DNA of 64,000 nucleotides from an uncultured Lachnospiraceae bacterium (GCA_902796425.1 CADBPC010000110.1:1-64000); one strand, 5' to 3'; numbered from the stretch's first letter, positions 25,418 to 34,305 are shown. The notes: generated by a model not told the origin, from the sequence alone. Numbers and translations are program-made.

Positions 25418-26727
25418 AGCTGAAAAAATACCGCCTTTTCAATAATATCGGACTCAAGGTTCTCTCGATCCTGATCGCCGTTGCCATGTGGCTTCTGGTC
25501 ACCAACAACGATGACCCGATCAAGAGACAGCAGTTTTCCAACATTCCGGTTACCCTGACGCATACAAACATGATTACGGATAACGGCGAGGTTTACACCG
25601 TCCTGGACAATACCGACGTCGTCCCTTCTGTTATTGTGTACGCAAGGCGCTCGGTCATCGAATCCCTCGACAGGGACAACATTGTAGCGACAGCGGATGT
25701 CAAGGACATCACGAGTCTCGGCACGGTTGAAATTCATTACTATTCGACAAAGGCGAACAATGAGATCGAGAGCATAGACGGCAGCATCGAGAATGTCCGG
25801 CTCCAGGTCGAGCCCAGAAGGACAAAGGTACTGTCCCTGCGCTACCAGACGACAGGAACGCCTGCCGAGGGCTATGACGTGAGCCAGATCTCCCTTGACC
25901 AGAACCAGCTGCGCGTATCCGGCCCGGAATCCATTGTGCAGAACATTTCCTCCGCTTCCGTTTCCGTCGATATCTCCGGGGCAACCGGCACAATCAGCAC
26001 TTACTCGGATGTACGCCTGTATGAGGCGGACGGGGACGTGCTTGATACATCCAGGCTGACCATGAACATGTCATCCGTCCGGGTGACCGTGACGATCCTG
26101 CCGGTCAAATCGGTTCCGGTCCAGTTCCAGGTCAGCGGAACGCCCGCCGCAGGGTACCTTCGCAATGACAATGTCTCGATTGACCCGCAGATGATCGAAA
26201 TCATGGGAAGAAGCACGATCCTTTCCGGAATCGACAGGCTGCTGATCCCCGCCGAGCAGATCGATATCAGCGGCGCGACCGCGGACTTTACGAAGGACGT
26301 CGATATTACGGCATACCTGCCGGAGAACGTTACCCTGAGCTCAGACGAGTTTGACGGAACGGTGACGGTGACCGTGGGAATTGAAGCGGCGCAGAACGTA
26401 AGCCTCGAAGCGGATATTTCCTCTATTGCCCTGAATAACGTTCCGGAAGGATATACGGCCAGACTTGTATCTGTCACTGACGGGGCTGTCACACTGAATA
26501 ATACACAGACGGGTATTATACGCTATGAGCTTTCGGGCCTTGAGCAGGATGTGACCGGTATCCGCCTTGCGGATCTTGCGGCGCAGATCGATGTCGGCCA
26601 GCTGACAGAGGGCAAGGCACAGGAAAGCCTTGCCGGGGTCTATACCGCGCAGGTGAATGTGAGCCTGCCGGAGGACGTCACCATGCGCAACACCGTGACC
26701 GCCCAGATAGAGCTTGCGGAAAACTAA
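25414..26727 (+). CDS. cdaR: CdaR, YbbR-domain regulator of CdaA
   Basis: A 437-residue extracellular protein tethered by an N-terminal membrane helix (about residues 10-30, LKVLSILIAVAMWLLVTNND). The helix is followed by four or so YbbR repeats of about 85 residues, recognisable by repeated V.V...G.P..GY segments (for example near residues 147 and 240). CdaR binds CdaA at the membrane and tunes c-di-AMP synthesis. It is translationally coupled to cdaA through a 4-base overlap. After it a new promoter begins for the HPr-like gene. Confidence 0.92.
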   Translation: MKLKKYRLFNNIGLKVLSILIAVAMWLLVTNNDDPIKRQQFSNIPVTLTHTNMITDNGEVYTVLDNTDVVPSVIVYARRSVIESLDRDNIVATADVKDITSLGTVEIHYYSTKANNEIESIDGSIENVRLQVEPRRTKVLSLRYQTTGTPAEGYDVSQISLDQNQLRVSGPESIVQNISSASVSVDISGATGTISTYSDVRLYEADGDVLDTSRLTMNMSSVRVTVTILPVKSVPVQFQVSGTPAAGYLRNDNVSIDPQMIEIMGRSTILSGIDRLLIPAEQIDISGATADFTKDVDITAYLPENVTLSSDEFDGTVTVTVGIEAAQNVSLEADISSIALNNVPEGYTARLVSVTDGAVTLNNTQTGIIRYELSGLEQDVTGIRLADLAAQIDVGQLTEGKAQESLAGVYTAQVNVSLPEDVTMRNTVTAQIELAEN

Positions 26728-26730
26728 TAG

Positions 26731-26760
26731 TTGCCATTTTTCCATGAACTCTGTTATCAT
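26731..26760 (+). promoter_or_regulatory. Probable promoter of the HPr-like gene
   Basis: TTGCCA and TATCAT with an 18-base spacer, starting 4 bases after the cdaR stop codon. Confidence 0.55.
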
Positions 26761-26767
26761 GAATAGA

Positions 26768-26848
26768 CGCCTTTTTTTATAAGGCGCAGCTGGGGAATTG
26801 CATTGGGTGCCGCAGAATACGGGCTTTTAAGGATTCGCTGTTCTGCGG
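26768..26848 (+). promoter_or_regulatory. Structured leader of the HPr-like mRNA
   Basis: Two hairpins fit between promoter and gene. CGCCTT (26768-26773) pairs with AAGGCG (26781-26786) across a T-rich loop. CCGCAGAA (26810-26817) pairs perfectly with TTCTGCGG (26841-26848). The GGAAGG ribosome-binding site lies just beyond the second arm. I found no T-box or known riboswitch signature. Confidence 0.5.
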
Positions 26849-26867
26849 GATGTATTGGAAGGTTATT

Positions 26868-27131
26868 ATGGTCAGTCAGAAAGTGACAATCAAAAATCCG
26901 ACGGGTCTTCACTTGCGCCCGGCCGGTATCCTATGTAAGACGGCAATGGATTACAAGTCGTCGATTACATTTACATTCAAAGATGCGACAGCAAACGCTA
27001 AGAGTGTCTTGTCGGTGCTCGGCGCTTGCGTGAAGTCGGGCGATGAAATTGAGCTCTTCTGCGACGGGGTGGATGAAGAAGAAGCCTTGCATGATCTTGT
27101 TGCAGCCATAGAGAGCGGTCTGGGAGAGTAA
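26868..27131 (+). CDS. HPr-like phosphocarrier protein
   Basis: An 87-residue HPr-fold protein. His15 in GLHLRPA is the residue phosphorylated by PEP via enzyme I, and Ser46 in NAKSVLSVLG is the site used by HPr kinase in Firmicutes. Both are present, so it should be competent for phosphotransfer. The motif differs from classical GLHARPA and the region after Ser46 reads VLSVLGACVKSGDEIEL, so this may be a second, regulatory HPr rather than the main PTS one. No enzyme I gene is nearby. The start at 26868 is chosen because GGAAGG lies 7 bases upstream; an earlier in-frame ATG (26850) lies before that site. Confidence 0.88.
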   Translation: MVSQKVTIKNPTGLHLRPAGILCKTAMDYKSSITFTFKDATANAKSVLSVLGACVKSGDEIELFCDGVDEEEALHDLVAAIESGLGE

Positions 27132-27140
27132 CCTTAAGGA

Positions 27141-27178
27141 CCGGCCCGAAGGAAAAGTCTTTCGGGCCGGCTTATTTT
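27141..27178 (+). terminator. Intrinsic terminator after the HPr-like gene
   Basis: CCGGCCCGAA (27141-27150) pairs perfectly with TTCGGGCCGG (27161-27170) and is followed by CTTATTTTTA. It separates the HPr-like gene from leuA. Confidence 0.85.
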
Positions 27179-27199
27179 TATCTCGGAAAAGGAGAGGCT

Positions 27200-28879
27200 A
27201 TGTTAAACTATCAGCGGTATCGCAGGAATCCGGTTCTGAACTATCCGGAAAGAGAATGGCCGAACAAAGAAATCCAGAAAGCGCCGATCTGGTGCAGCGT
27301 GGATCTTCGGGACGGCAACCAGGCACTCATCGACCCCATGATCGTGAGTGAGAAGATTGAACTGTGGAATCTGCTGCTGAAGCTTGGATTCAAGGAGATT
27401 GAAGTCGGCTTCCCCGCGGCCTCGCAGATCGAGTATGACTTTCTCAGGCAGCTGATCGAGCGCCGCATGATCCCGGACGATGTCTGCGTGCAGGTGCTCT
27501 CGCAGTGCCGCAAGGAGCAGATTGAGCGCACCTTCCAGTCCATCGAGGGCTGCAAACAGGCGATCGTTCATATTTACAATTCCACATCCACGCTCCAGAG
27601 AGACGTTGTCTTCGGCATGGACAAGGATGCCATTACCCAGATCGCGGTACAGGGCACCCGCTGGGTGAAGGAGCTGGCAGAGAAGTTCCCCGGAAAGATC
27701 ATCCTGGAGTATTCCCCCGAGTCCTTTACCGGCACCGAGATGGACTATGCGGTCGAGATCTGCACGGCGGTGCAGGAGGTCTGGCAGCCCACGAAGGAAA
27801 ACCCGATGATCATCAACCTTCCTTCCACGGTGGAAATGACGACGCCCAACGTCTATGCGGACCAGATTGAGTACTGCAACAAGCATTTTAAAAACAGGGA
27901 TTCGATCATCCTCAGCGTACACCCGCACAATGACAGAGGGTGCGGCGTAGCCGCATCGGAGCTGGCTCTGCTGGCCGGCGCGGACCGCGTCGAGGGAACG
28001 CTTCTCGGGAACGGCGAGAGGACCGGCAACGTCGATCTTCTGACAATCGCCTACAACATGTTCTCGCAGGGAATCAATCCCGAGCTGAACATTGAGAATA
28101 TCAACGAGATCATCGAGGTCTGCGAGCGCGTGACCAAGATGAGGACAGACGACCGTCATCCGTATGCGGGCAAGCTGGTCTTCACGGCCTTCTCGGGTTC
28201 GCACCAGGATGCGATCAACAAGGGCGTTGCAGCAATGAAGGCTCGTAAGTCCGAGATCTGGCAGGTCCCGTATCTGCCGATCGATCCCTCCGACATCGGC
28301 AGGGTATACGAGCCGATCATCCGCATCAATTCGCAGTCCGGAAAGGGCGGCGTGGCCTTTATCATGGATACCTACTTCGGCTTCAAGCTGCCGAAGGCCA
28401 TGCACCGCGAGTTCGCCGACGTCATCCAGTTCATGTCGGAGCAGGCTGGCGAAATCGCACCGGATGAAGTCATGGCTGCATTCCGCAGGGAATATCTCGA
28501 CCGCAAGGAGCCGATCCATTTCCGCTCCCTGCAGGTGACGGAGCTCGGCGGCGAAAAGACCGGGTTCGATACAAAGGTTCACTGTGTTTTCACTCTCCGC
28601 GGCGAAGAAAAGAGTTTTGATGCGCTCGGAAACGGACCGCTGGATGCGGTATGCCGCGGCATGCGTGAGCACTACGGCTACAATGTGAAGATTCTGGATT
28701 ACGAGGAGCACACCCTCAGAGCCGGTTCCGACTCTCAGGCGGCGGCGTATATCCACCTTCTGAACGCCGATACGGGAATGGCAACCTACGGCGTCGGAGT
28801 CAGTTCCAACATCACGCGTGCTTCGGTCCGCGCGATCTTCTCGGCAATGAACAGGCTGGGAATTGAAAAAGATAAATAA
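27200..28879 (+). CDS. leuA: 2-isopropylmalate synthase
   Basis: A 559-residue enzyme that condenses acetyl-CoA with 2-oxoisovalerate, the first committed step to leucine. The catalytic HMGL-type barrel has WCSVDLRDGNQ and the metal-binding HPHNDRGCG. The C-terminal allosteric domain for leucine feedback is included. Length and N-terminus (YRRNPVLNYPEREWP) fit the LeuA type 2 group. A GGAGAGG ribosome-binding site precedes the ATG. It is followed after 16 bases by proS rather than leuCD; isomerase genes sit 11 kb away on the other strand. Confidence 0.95.
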   Translation: MLNYQRYRRNPVLNYPEREWPNKEIQKAPIWCSVDLRDGNQALIDPMIVSEKIELWNLLLKLGFKEIEVGFPAASQIEYDFLRQLIERRMIPDDVCVQVLSQCRKEQIERTFQSIEGCKQAIVHIYNSTSTLQRDVVFGMDKDAITQIAVQGTRWVKELAEKFPGKIILEYSPESFTGTEMDYAVEICTAVQEVWQPTKENPMIINLPSTVEMTTPNVYADQIEYCNKHFKNRDSIILSVHPHNDRGCGVAASELALLAGADRVEGTLLGNGERTGNVDLLTIAYNMFSQGINPELNIENINEIIEVCERVTKMRTDDRHPYAGKLVFTAFSGSHQDAINKGVAAMKARKSEIWQVPYLPIDPSDIGRVYEPIIRINSQSGKGGVAFIMDTYFGFKLPKAMHREFADVIQFMSEQAGEIAPDEVMAAFRREYLDRKEPIHFRSLQVTELGGEKTGFDTKVHCVFTLRGEEKSFDALGNGPLDAVCRGMREHYGYNVKILDYEEHTLRAGSDSQAAAYIHLLNADTGMATYGVGVSSNITRASVRAIFSAMNRLGIEKDK

Positions 28880-28895
28880 TTAAAGGAGCAGTATT

Positions 28896-30329
28896 ATGGC
28901 AGAGCAGAAAAAGCTTGTTGCGGAGATCACATCCATGGACGAGGATTTCGCCCAGTGGTATACGGATGTCTGCACCAAGGCGGAACTCATCGCTTACTCA
29001 AAGATTAAGGGATTTATGGTAATCAAGCCTGCGGGCTATGCCATCTGGGAGGCGATCCAGCAGCATCTTGACGCGCGGTTCAAGGCAACGGGAGTGCAGA
29101 ATGTCTATATGCCGCTCCTTATGCCCGAGAGCCTTTTAAAGAAGGAAGGCGAGCTCGTCAACGGCTTTGCGCCGGAGGTGGCCTGGGTCACACAGGGAGG
29201 CTCGGAGCCTCTTACGGAGAGATATTGCATCCGTCCCACATCCGAGACGGTTTTCTCTGATTTCTACAGCGAGGACGTCCACTCCTACAGAGAGCTTCCC
29301 AGGCTCTACAACCAGTGGTGCTCCGTTGTCCGCTGGGAGAAGGAGACAAGACCTTTCCTTCGCTCCCGTGAATTCCTCTGGCAGGAGGGACACACCATCC
29401 ACGCGACGAAAGAGGAAGGTGAGGAGAGAACCCAGCAGATGCTGAACGTCTACGCGGATTTCCTCTCCGAGGACATGGCGATCCCCACAATCAAGGGACG
29501 CAAGACAGACAAGGAGAAATTCGCGGGTGCGGAAGCGACCTATACGGTCGAGGCCCTGATGCATGACGGACGCGCGCTCCAGAGCGCGACGAGCCACTTC
29601 TTCGGACAGAAGTTCGCAGAGGCGTATGACATCACCTTTACCGACAAGGACAACACCTTAAAGTATGCATGGCAGACCTCCTGGGGTCTTTCAACCCGTG
29701 CGATCGGCGCGATGATCATGGTTCACGGCGACAACCGCGGCCTGGTTATCCCTCCCCGCATCGCTCCCATCCAGCTCTGCATCATTCCGATCCAGCAGAG
29801 AAAGGAAGGCGTCCTGGACAAGGCGTACGAGCTTAAGGAGATCCTGAAGGGCTTCAGAGTAAAGGTCGACGACACTGACAAGAGCCCCGGCTTTAAGTTT
29901 GCCGAGCAGGAAATGCGCGGAATTCCGCTTCGCCTGGAAATCGGACCGAGAGACATCGAAAACGGCGAGTGTGTCGTTGTCCGCAGGGATACGGGCGAAA
30001 AGATCACATGCAGCCTTGACGGAATCGATGCGACTATCGGAAGCCTCCTGGAGCAGATTCAGAAGGATATGCTCGAAAAGGCGCGCCGCCATCTGGAGGA
30101 GCACACCTATACGGCTGCCTCGAAGGAAGAATTTGAAAAGCTGTTTGCGGAAAAGTCCGGCTTTGTAAAAGCCATGTGGTGCGGTGAGCTCGCCTGCGAG
30201 GAGAAGATCAAGGAAGACTACGGCGTCACCAGCCGCTGCATGCCGTTTGCGCAGGAGCAGATCGCGGGGACCTGTGTCTGCTGCGGAAAGCCCGCGAAAA
30301 AGATGGTCTACTGGGGAAGATCCTACTAA
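28896..30329 (+). CDS. proS: Prolyl-tRNA synthetase (short, archaeal/eukaryal type)
   Basis: A 477-residue class II aminoacyl-tRNA synthetase that charges tRNA-Pro. It lacks the INS editing domain of the long bacterial form and has the C-terminal zinc-binding type of domain seen in archaeal and Clostridial enzymes. Motif 2 lies around RWEKETRPFLRSREFLW and motif 3 around TRAIGAMIMVHGD. The last residues include cysteines (CVCCGKPAKK) and an aromatic C-terminus (YWGRSY). It is preceded by AAAGGAG and ends before a clear terminator. Confidence 0.95.
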   Translation: MAEQKKLVAEITSMDEDFAQWYTDVCTKAELIAYSKIKGFMVIKPAGYAIWEAIQQHLDARFKATGVQNVYMPLLMPESLLKKEGELVNGFAPEVAWVTQGGSEPLTERYCIRPTSETVFSDFYSEDVHSYRELPRLYNQWCSVVRWEKETRPFLRSREFLWQEGHTIHATKEEGEERTQQMLNVYADFLSEDMAIPTIKGRKTDKEKFAGAEATYTVEALMHDGRALQSATSHFFGQKFAEAYDITFTDKDNTLKYAWQTSWGLSTRAIGAMIMVHGDNRGLVIPPRIAPIQLCIIPIQQRKEGVLDKAYELKEILKGFRVKVDDTDKSPGFKFAEQEMRGIPLRLEIGPRDIENGECVVVRRDTGEKITCSLDGIDATIGSLLEQIQKDMLEKARRHLEEHTYTAASKEEFEKLFAEKSGFVKAMWCGELACEEKIKEDYGVTSRCMPFAQEQIAGTCVCCGKPAKKMVYWGRSY

Positions 30330-30363
30330 ACCGGAGGCCTGTGACACACAGAACATACTAATG

Positions 30364-30394
30364 AAAGCCGCGGCCGGAAGGGTCCGCGGCTTTT
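30364..30394 (+). terminator. Intrinsic terminator after proS
   Basis: AAAGCCGCGG (30364-30373) pairs with CCGCGGCTTT (30384-30393), continuing into TTTT. The hairpin closes the leuA-proS unit. Confidence 0.75.
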
Positions 30395-30443
30395 ACAGCC
30401 CGTCCGCGGATATCCGCGGCGGGGTCATATCATGGAGGAGCGA

Positions 30444-31826
30444 ATGGATATACCCGCAAAAGCGGAAAAAATATTGAATACTCTGCAGAGTGCGGGATAT
30501 GAGGCATATGTCGTCGGAGGGTGCGTAAGGGACAGTCTCTTAAACAGGACGCCCGGCGACTGGGACATTACGACGTCCGCGACTCCATGGCAGGTAAAGG
30601 CGCTCTTTCGCAAAACCGTGGATACGGGATTAAAGCACGGCACAGTGACGGTCCTGGACGGCGGGGAACAGTTCGAGGTGACGACCTACCGCGTGGACGG
30701 GACCTATGAGGACGGAAGGCATCCGAGCAGTGTCACCTTCACGGGTTCCCTGAAAGAGGACCTTCAAAGGCGCGATTTCACCATCAACGCGATGGCCTAT
30801 AACAAAAAGGACGGGCTGGTGGACATCTTCGGCGGCGTGCGGGACCTGGACAGGAGGCTTATCCGCGCCGTGGGAGATCCCGAAAAGCGCTTTGAAGAGG
30901 ACGCGCTTCGCATGATGAGAGCGGTGCGCTTTGCCGCGCAGCTGGACTATAAGATCGATGAGGATACCGCGGCGGCGATAGGAAAGCTTGCGCCGAATCT
31001 TCAAAAGGTGAGCAGTGAGAGAATCCGCACAGAGCTTGAAAAGCTTCTTGTCAGCGATCACCCGGAAAAGCTCCGGACGGCTTATGAGACAGGACTGACC
31101 AGGTATTTTCTTCCGGAGTTCGACGTCTGCATGGCGACTCCGCAGAACAACCCCCATCACTGCTACAGCGTGGGAGAGCACATACTGCATTCGGTGACGG
31201 CGGCAGCCGCGGGAGAGAAGGCGGCGGCAAAGGCACTCCCTGCCGGCGTAAACGTTACGGCAGGGTGGGATGGCCGGCAGAAGCGGATTCTGCGCCTTAC
31301 CATGCTCCTGCACGATATCGCAAAGCCTGCCTGCAGGCAGACGGATGAAAACGGGATCGACCATTTTCACGGACACGTGGAACAGAGCGCGCTTCTTGCG
31401 GACACGATCCTTCGCAGGCTGAAATATGACAATGACACCCGCCGCAGTGTTGTGCAGCTTATAAAGTATCATGACTGGCGCTTTGACAGCGACCCGAAGA
31501 GTGTCCGCAGGGCGGCCGCAGTGGTAACAAGAGAGCTGTTCCCGCTTCTTATGGAGGTAAAGCGTGCGGATATCGAAGCACAGAGTGATTACACAAGGGA
31601 AGAAAAAACCGCGCAGCTGGAGGGATGGATCCGGGTCTGGAACGAGAGCGTCCGGGCGGGAGACTGCCTTACGGTGAAGGAACTGAAGGTCACCGGCGAG
31701 GACCTGATCGCGGCCGGCATAAAGCCTGGCAGACAGATCGGAAAAACCCTTCATCTTATGCTGGAGGATGTTCTCGAGACGCCTTCGCACAATGACAGGC
31801 AGTATCTTCTTTCCAGGTATACGTGA
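30444..31826 (+). CDS. cca: CCA tRNA nucleotidyltransferase with HD domain
   Basis: A 460-residue class II CCA-adding enzyme or poly(A)-polymerase-type nucleotidyltransferase. The head domain has VVGGCVRDSLL, the metal-binding DWDITTSA and RRDFTINAMA. A C-terminal HD domain (LHDIAKPACR) is also present. It adds or repairs the CCA end of tRNA in the cytoplasm. I prefer ATG 30444 over 30432, because GGAGGAG lies immediately ahead of the former. The gene appears to begin a unit continuing with the FNT channel 18 bases on. Confidence 0.92.
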   Translation: MDIPAKAEKILNTLQSAGYEAYVVGGCVRDSLLNRTPGDWDITTSATPWQVKALFRKTVDTGLKHGTVTVLDGGEQFEVTTYRVDGTYEDGRHPSSVTFTGSLKEDLQRRDFTINAMAYNKKDGLVDIFGGVRDLDRRLIRAVGDPEKRFEEDALRMMRAVRFAAQLDYKIDEDTAAAIGKLAPNLQKVSSERIRTELEKLLVSDHPEKLRTAYETGLTRYFLPEFDVCMATPQNNPHHCYSVGEHILHSVTAAAAGEKAAAKALPAGVNVTAGWDGRQKRILRLTMLLHDIAKPACRQTDENGIDHFHGHVEQSALLADTILRRLKYDNDTRRSVVQLIKYHDWRFDSDPKSVRRAAAVVTRELFPLLMEVKRADIEAQSDYTREEKTAQLEGWIRVWNESVRAGDCLTVKELKVTGEDLIAAGIKPGRQIGKTLHLMLEDVLETPSHNDRQYLLSRYT

Positions 31827-31844
31827 TACGGTAGGAGGATAAAT

Positions 31845-32447
31845 ATGAATAATAAAGCTTTCGCAGTACTCGGCGAGTTTAAAAACAGTGTCCTTGCGGG
31901 AATCAGCATCGCTCTCGGCGGCGTTGTTTTCCTCCAGTGCGAAAACCGCCTTCTCGGGGCGTTCCTGTTTTCCATAGGACTCTATTCGGTCCTTGTCTTC
32001 GGCTTTGACCTGTTTACGGGCAAGGTCTGCTTTACGGAGAATTACAAGGATCCCGCAAAGCTCGCAAAGGTGTGGATCGGTAACTTTATCGGGGCGGCCT
32101 TTATCAGCCTGATCATGCTCTCTCACAGCCAGCTGGCTGCGAAGGCACAGGAGATTGCGGCGGCCAAGGTATCGAAGAGCCTCTGGAATGTCCTGATCGA
32201 CGGCGTAATTTGCGGTATTTGCATAGCCGTTGCCGTAAAGGGATACCGGCGGGCGGAGGGAGCGGGCAGGTATCTGGCCGTCATCCTCGGCGTCATGGTC
32301 TTTATCCTGGCGGGGTCGGAGCACGTTGTCGCAAACATGTTCTACCTCACAGTTGCGGGAAATGTGCCGATAGGACAGTACCTTCTGTTTCTTCTGGTCA
32401 ACACAGTGGGAAACACCCTGGGGGGCCTCCTGTTTTCAAAAATATAA
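31845..32447 (+). CDS. Short formate/nitrite transporter (FNT) family channel
   Basis: A 200-residue membrane protein with about six helices. GSEHVVANMFYL near residue 162 matches the conserved FNT pore histidine segment, and GFDLFTGKVCFTEN near residue 50 matches the first conserved loop. FNT channels pass formate, nitrite, lactate or hydrosulfide with protons. It is much shorter than FocA (about 285 residues), lacking loops at both ends, but the reading frame is complete. The substrate cannot be read from sequence; formate is likely in a fermenting anaerobe. Confidence 0.85.
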   Translation: MNNKAFAVLGEFKNSVLAGISIALGGVVFLQCENRLLGAFLFSIGLYSVLVFGFDLFTGKVCFTENYKDPAKLAKVWIGNFIGAAFISLIMLSHSQLAAKAQEIAAAKVSKSLWNVLIDGVICGICIAVAVKGYRRAEGAGRYLAVILGVMVFILAGSEHVVANMFYLTVAGNVPIGQYLLFLLVNTVGNTLGGLLFSKI

Positions 32448-32509
32448 ATGCCGGTCTGCCGGCCCGCATCGGCCGGACCTGACCGATTGAGCATATTTTG
32501 CAAGAAGAG

Positions 32510-32538
32510 TTGTATATTGTTTTTAAAAGGAATATAAT
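32510..32538 (+). promoter_or_regulatory. Promoter of the lipoprotein gene
   Basis: TTGTAT and a perfect TATAAT (32533-32538) with a 17-base spacer in a locally AT-rich region, 43 bases ahead of the lipoprotein start. Confidence 0.7.
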
Positions 32539-32581
32539 GATTTATTATCGAATTTGACTGAGTAATGCAAAGGGAGTGTGA

Positions 32582-33460
32582 ATGACTGTAAATAAGAAGT
32601 CCGGGCGTCTCCGGGTACTGGCCGGTATCTTGACAGCTGCCGCCGTGATGGCCGGCTGTGCCGGTGTGCCGCAGACACCTGAGCCTGCGCCCGAGCCGGA
32701 GCCCGCACCCGCAGAGGAGTCCACGTCGGAAATTATCGGTGTTATCCGTGATGACATTGATTATGAAGCTGCCGCAGCTGCGGACAGCCAGCTGGATCTG
32801 GATCAGATCGGCCTGACGGAGGAGGAATTCTACGCGATTGCGGACACGAGAAAGGATTTCCGCGGAGAGGGCACGAAGGAGCCCGCTGATCTTGCAGCGC
32901 TGCAGCAGGAGAACGAAGATGTGAAGGCTACACTGGAAATTCCCGGTGTGCTCGAGGCAGTGCCGCTGGTTCAGAAGGCAGGCGATGCAGAATATTATAA
33001 AACGCATGACTTCAGCGGTGAGGAATCCGAGTTCGGAAGCGTATATATCGATATTGGGAACGACTGCGAGTTTATGGATCCCAATACCGTCATGCATGTG
33101 AGTGCCGAGCTGGTTGAGTCACCGTATTCAGACTTCCTGGGGTACGGAGACAGGATCTTTTTCGAGGAGAATCCGTACATTTACATTACCCTGCCGGATT
33201 GTGTGTTGGAATATCAGGTGTTCGCTTCCTATGAGGATATAACCGAGAGCATCCTGAAGATCCACAACTGCTATGATTATCTCGGCTATGTCGCGTATAC
33301 GGACAACATGTTCGCGCGCACCGGGATGGACAGCCTTACCGATGAGAGCCTTACGCAGACAGTGCGTGACGCCTGGAATATCATAACGCTCCAGGTGGAT
33401 GAGGGGTCGGATCTGTGCAGATATGTGCATGCGGTCCTGACCGGCAAGGAACTCCGATGA
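32582..33460 (+). CDS. Lipoprotein of unknown function
   Basis: A 292-residue exported protein. The signal peptide ends in a lipobox (VMAGC) with Cys26 as the lipidated residue. A short Pro/Glu-rich spacer (PEPAPEPEPAP) then holds the rest off the membrane. The soluble part is acidic and has no motif I recognise. It includes a mid-region with many aromatic residues (NPYIYITLPDCVLEY) and two isolated cysteines. It has its own strong promoter and is followed by another secreted protein after 104 bases, so the two may act together at the surface. Confidence 0.7.
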   Translation: MTVNKKSGRLRVLAGILTAAAVMAGCAGVPQTPEPAPEPEPAPAEESTSEIIGVIRDDIDYEAAAAADSQLDLDQIGLTEEEFYAIADTRKDFRGEGTKEPADLAALQQENEDVKATLEIPGVLEAVPLVQKAGDAEYYKTHDFSGEESEFGSVYIDIGNDCEFMDPNTVMHVSAELVESPYSDFLGYGDRIFFEENPYIYITLPDCVLEYQVFASYEDITESILKIHNCYDYLGYVAYTDNMFARTGMDSLTDESLTQTVRDAWNIITLQVDEGSDLCRYVHAVLTGKELR

Positions 33461-33507
33461 GAGAAGCATGACTAAGAGACTTCTCCCGGCCATAAAAATG
33501 ATATCCG

Positions 33508-33530
33508 AATTCCTCAGAGAGGAATTTTGA
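33508..33530 (+). terminator. Weak terminator or attenuator between two exported-protein genes
   Basis: AATTCCTC (33508-33515) pairs with GAGGAATT (33519-33526) around an AGA loop, followed by TTGATAT. The stem is AT-rich at its base and short, so read-through is likely. Confidence 0.45.
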
Positions 33531-33564
33531 TATACCACATGAATTTGAGGAAAGGAGCACATTA

Positions 33565-34122
33565 ATGAGAAAGAAATTGATTTCAATCGTTGCAGCGGTG
33601 CTTGCGCTGACCATGCTGGTTGGCCTTTGCGCTTTTGCTGCAGCTTCACCTACCACCAGCACTGCCGGTGCAGGTGCAGGTTCTGCTGACAACGGCGGCG
33701 GTATCGTCGTTCCTACAGCTAACGTTATTCCGAGAGGACCCGGATACATGGAAGCGGGCGAAGTCAGAGCAACCAGCACATATGCTGAAGTTACTGATGA
33801 CGACATGATCGCTACCATCTACAAGAACCCGGCTAACGATCCCTACACGGATGTCCTTAAGGAGCAGGCAAAGAGCCTTACAGGCAAGGTCGTTCTTGGC
33901 CCCTACAAGCTGAGAATGTACAAGGCTGGCCAGGCAATCTGGAACGGCTTCGGCAAGTTCGTTGTTAACCTTGGTATCGGCAATGGCTATGACGGTATGA
34001 CAGCTACTATCTATGTCGTCAACAAGGATGGTCAGGTGTCCACACAGAAAGCTACTGTTCAGGCTGGTAAGATTGTCGTCCCTATGGAAGAGATGGGATC
34101 CCTGCTGATCGAGCTGAACTAA
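33565..34122 (+). CDS. Small secreted protein of unknown function
   Basis: A 185-residue protein with a classical signal peptide (MRKKLISIVAAVLALTMLVG) cleaved after AFA. The mature part starts with a Ser/Thr/Gly/Ala-rich stretch and then has about 110 residues, probably strand-rich, ending in MGSLLIELN. No family is recognised. It uses GCT, GTT, GGT and GTC codons more than its GC-rich neighbours, a pattern often seen in highly expressed genes or in genes of other origin. A strong AGGAAAGGAG site precedes the start. It lies downstream of the lipoprotein gene. Confidence 0.7.
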   Translation: MRKKLISIVAAVLALTMLVGLCAFAAASPTTSTAGAGAGSADNGGGIVVPTANVIPRGPGYMEAGEVRATSTYAEVTDDDMIATIYKNPANDPYTDVLKEQAKSLTGKVVLGPYKLRMYKAGQAIWNGFGKFVVNLGIGNGYDGMTATIYVVNKDGQVSTQKATVQAGKIVVPMEEMGSLLIELN

Positions 34123-34247
34123 TCTTAAGTACTGAAGTACAAAAAAAGGCGCCGCCGCCGGCGCCGCACCGCATGCAGAATGTGATGCGAACAGGCGGAT
34201 AATATCATGCATGATAAATAAAAAAAATTTCTCAGTACATGTGGTAA

Positions 34248-34276
34248 GGGGCTTCCGGTTATCCGGAAGCCCCTTT
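34248..34276. terminator. Bidirectional terminator between convergent genes
   Basis: GGGGCTTCCGG (34248-34258) pairs perfectly with CCGGAAGCCCC (34263-34273) around TTAT, followed by TTTAAA. It separates the secreted-protein gene (+) from the DUF3810 gene (-). Confidence 0.8.
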
Positions 34277-34305
34277 AAATGCGCGAAGCAATGAGCCACC
34301 TTATC

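Noticed and set aside
26728..26867. A T-box riboswitch ahead of leuA or the HPr-like gene
   Set aside because: No T-box sequence or specifier-loop layout is visible, and a terminator separates the leader from leuA.
27203..28756. A 517-codon open frame on the minus strand
   Set aside because: It is antisense to leuA and has no domain or ribosome-binding site of note.
30630..32324. A 564-codon open frame on the minus strand
   Set aside because: It spans the antisense of cca and the FNT gene, both of which are well supported on the plus strand.
34148..34165. A GC-only palindrome (GGCGCC...GGCGCC) as a terminator
   Set aside because: No T-tract follows. The hairpin at 34248 is the better terminator for this gap.
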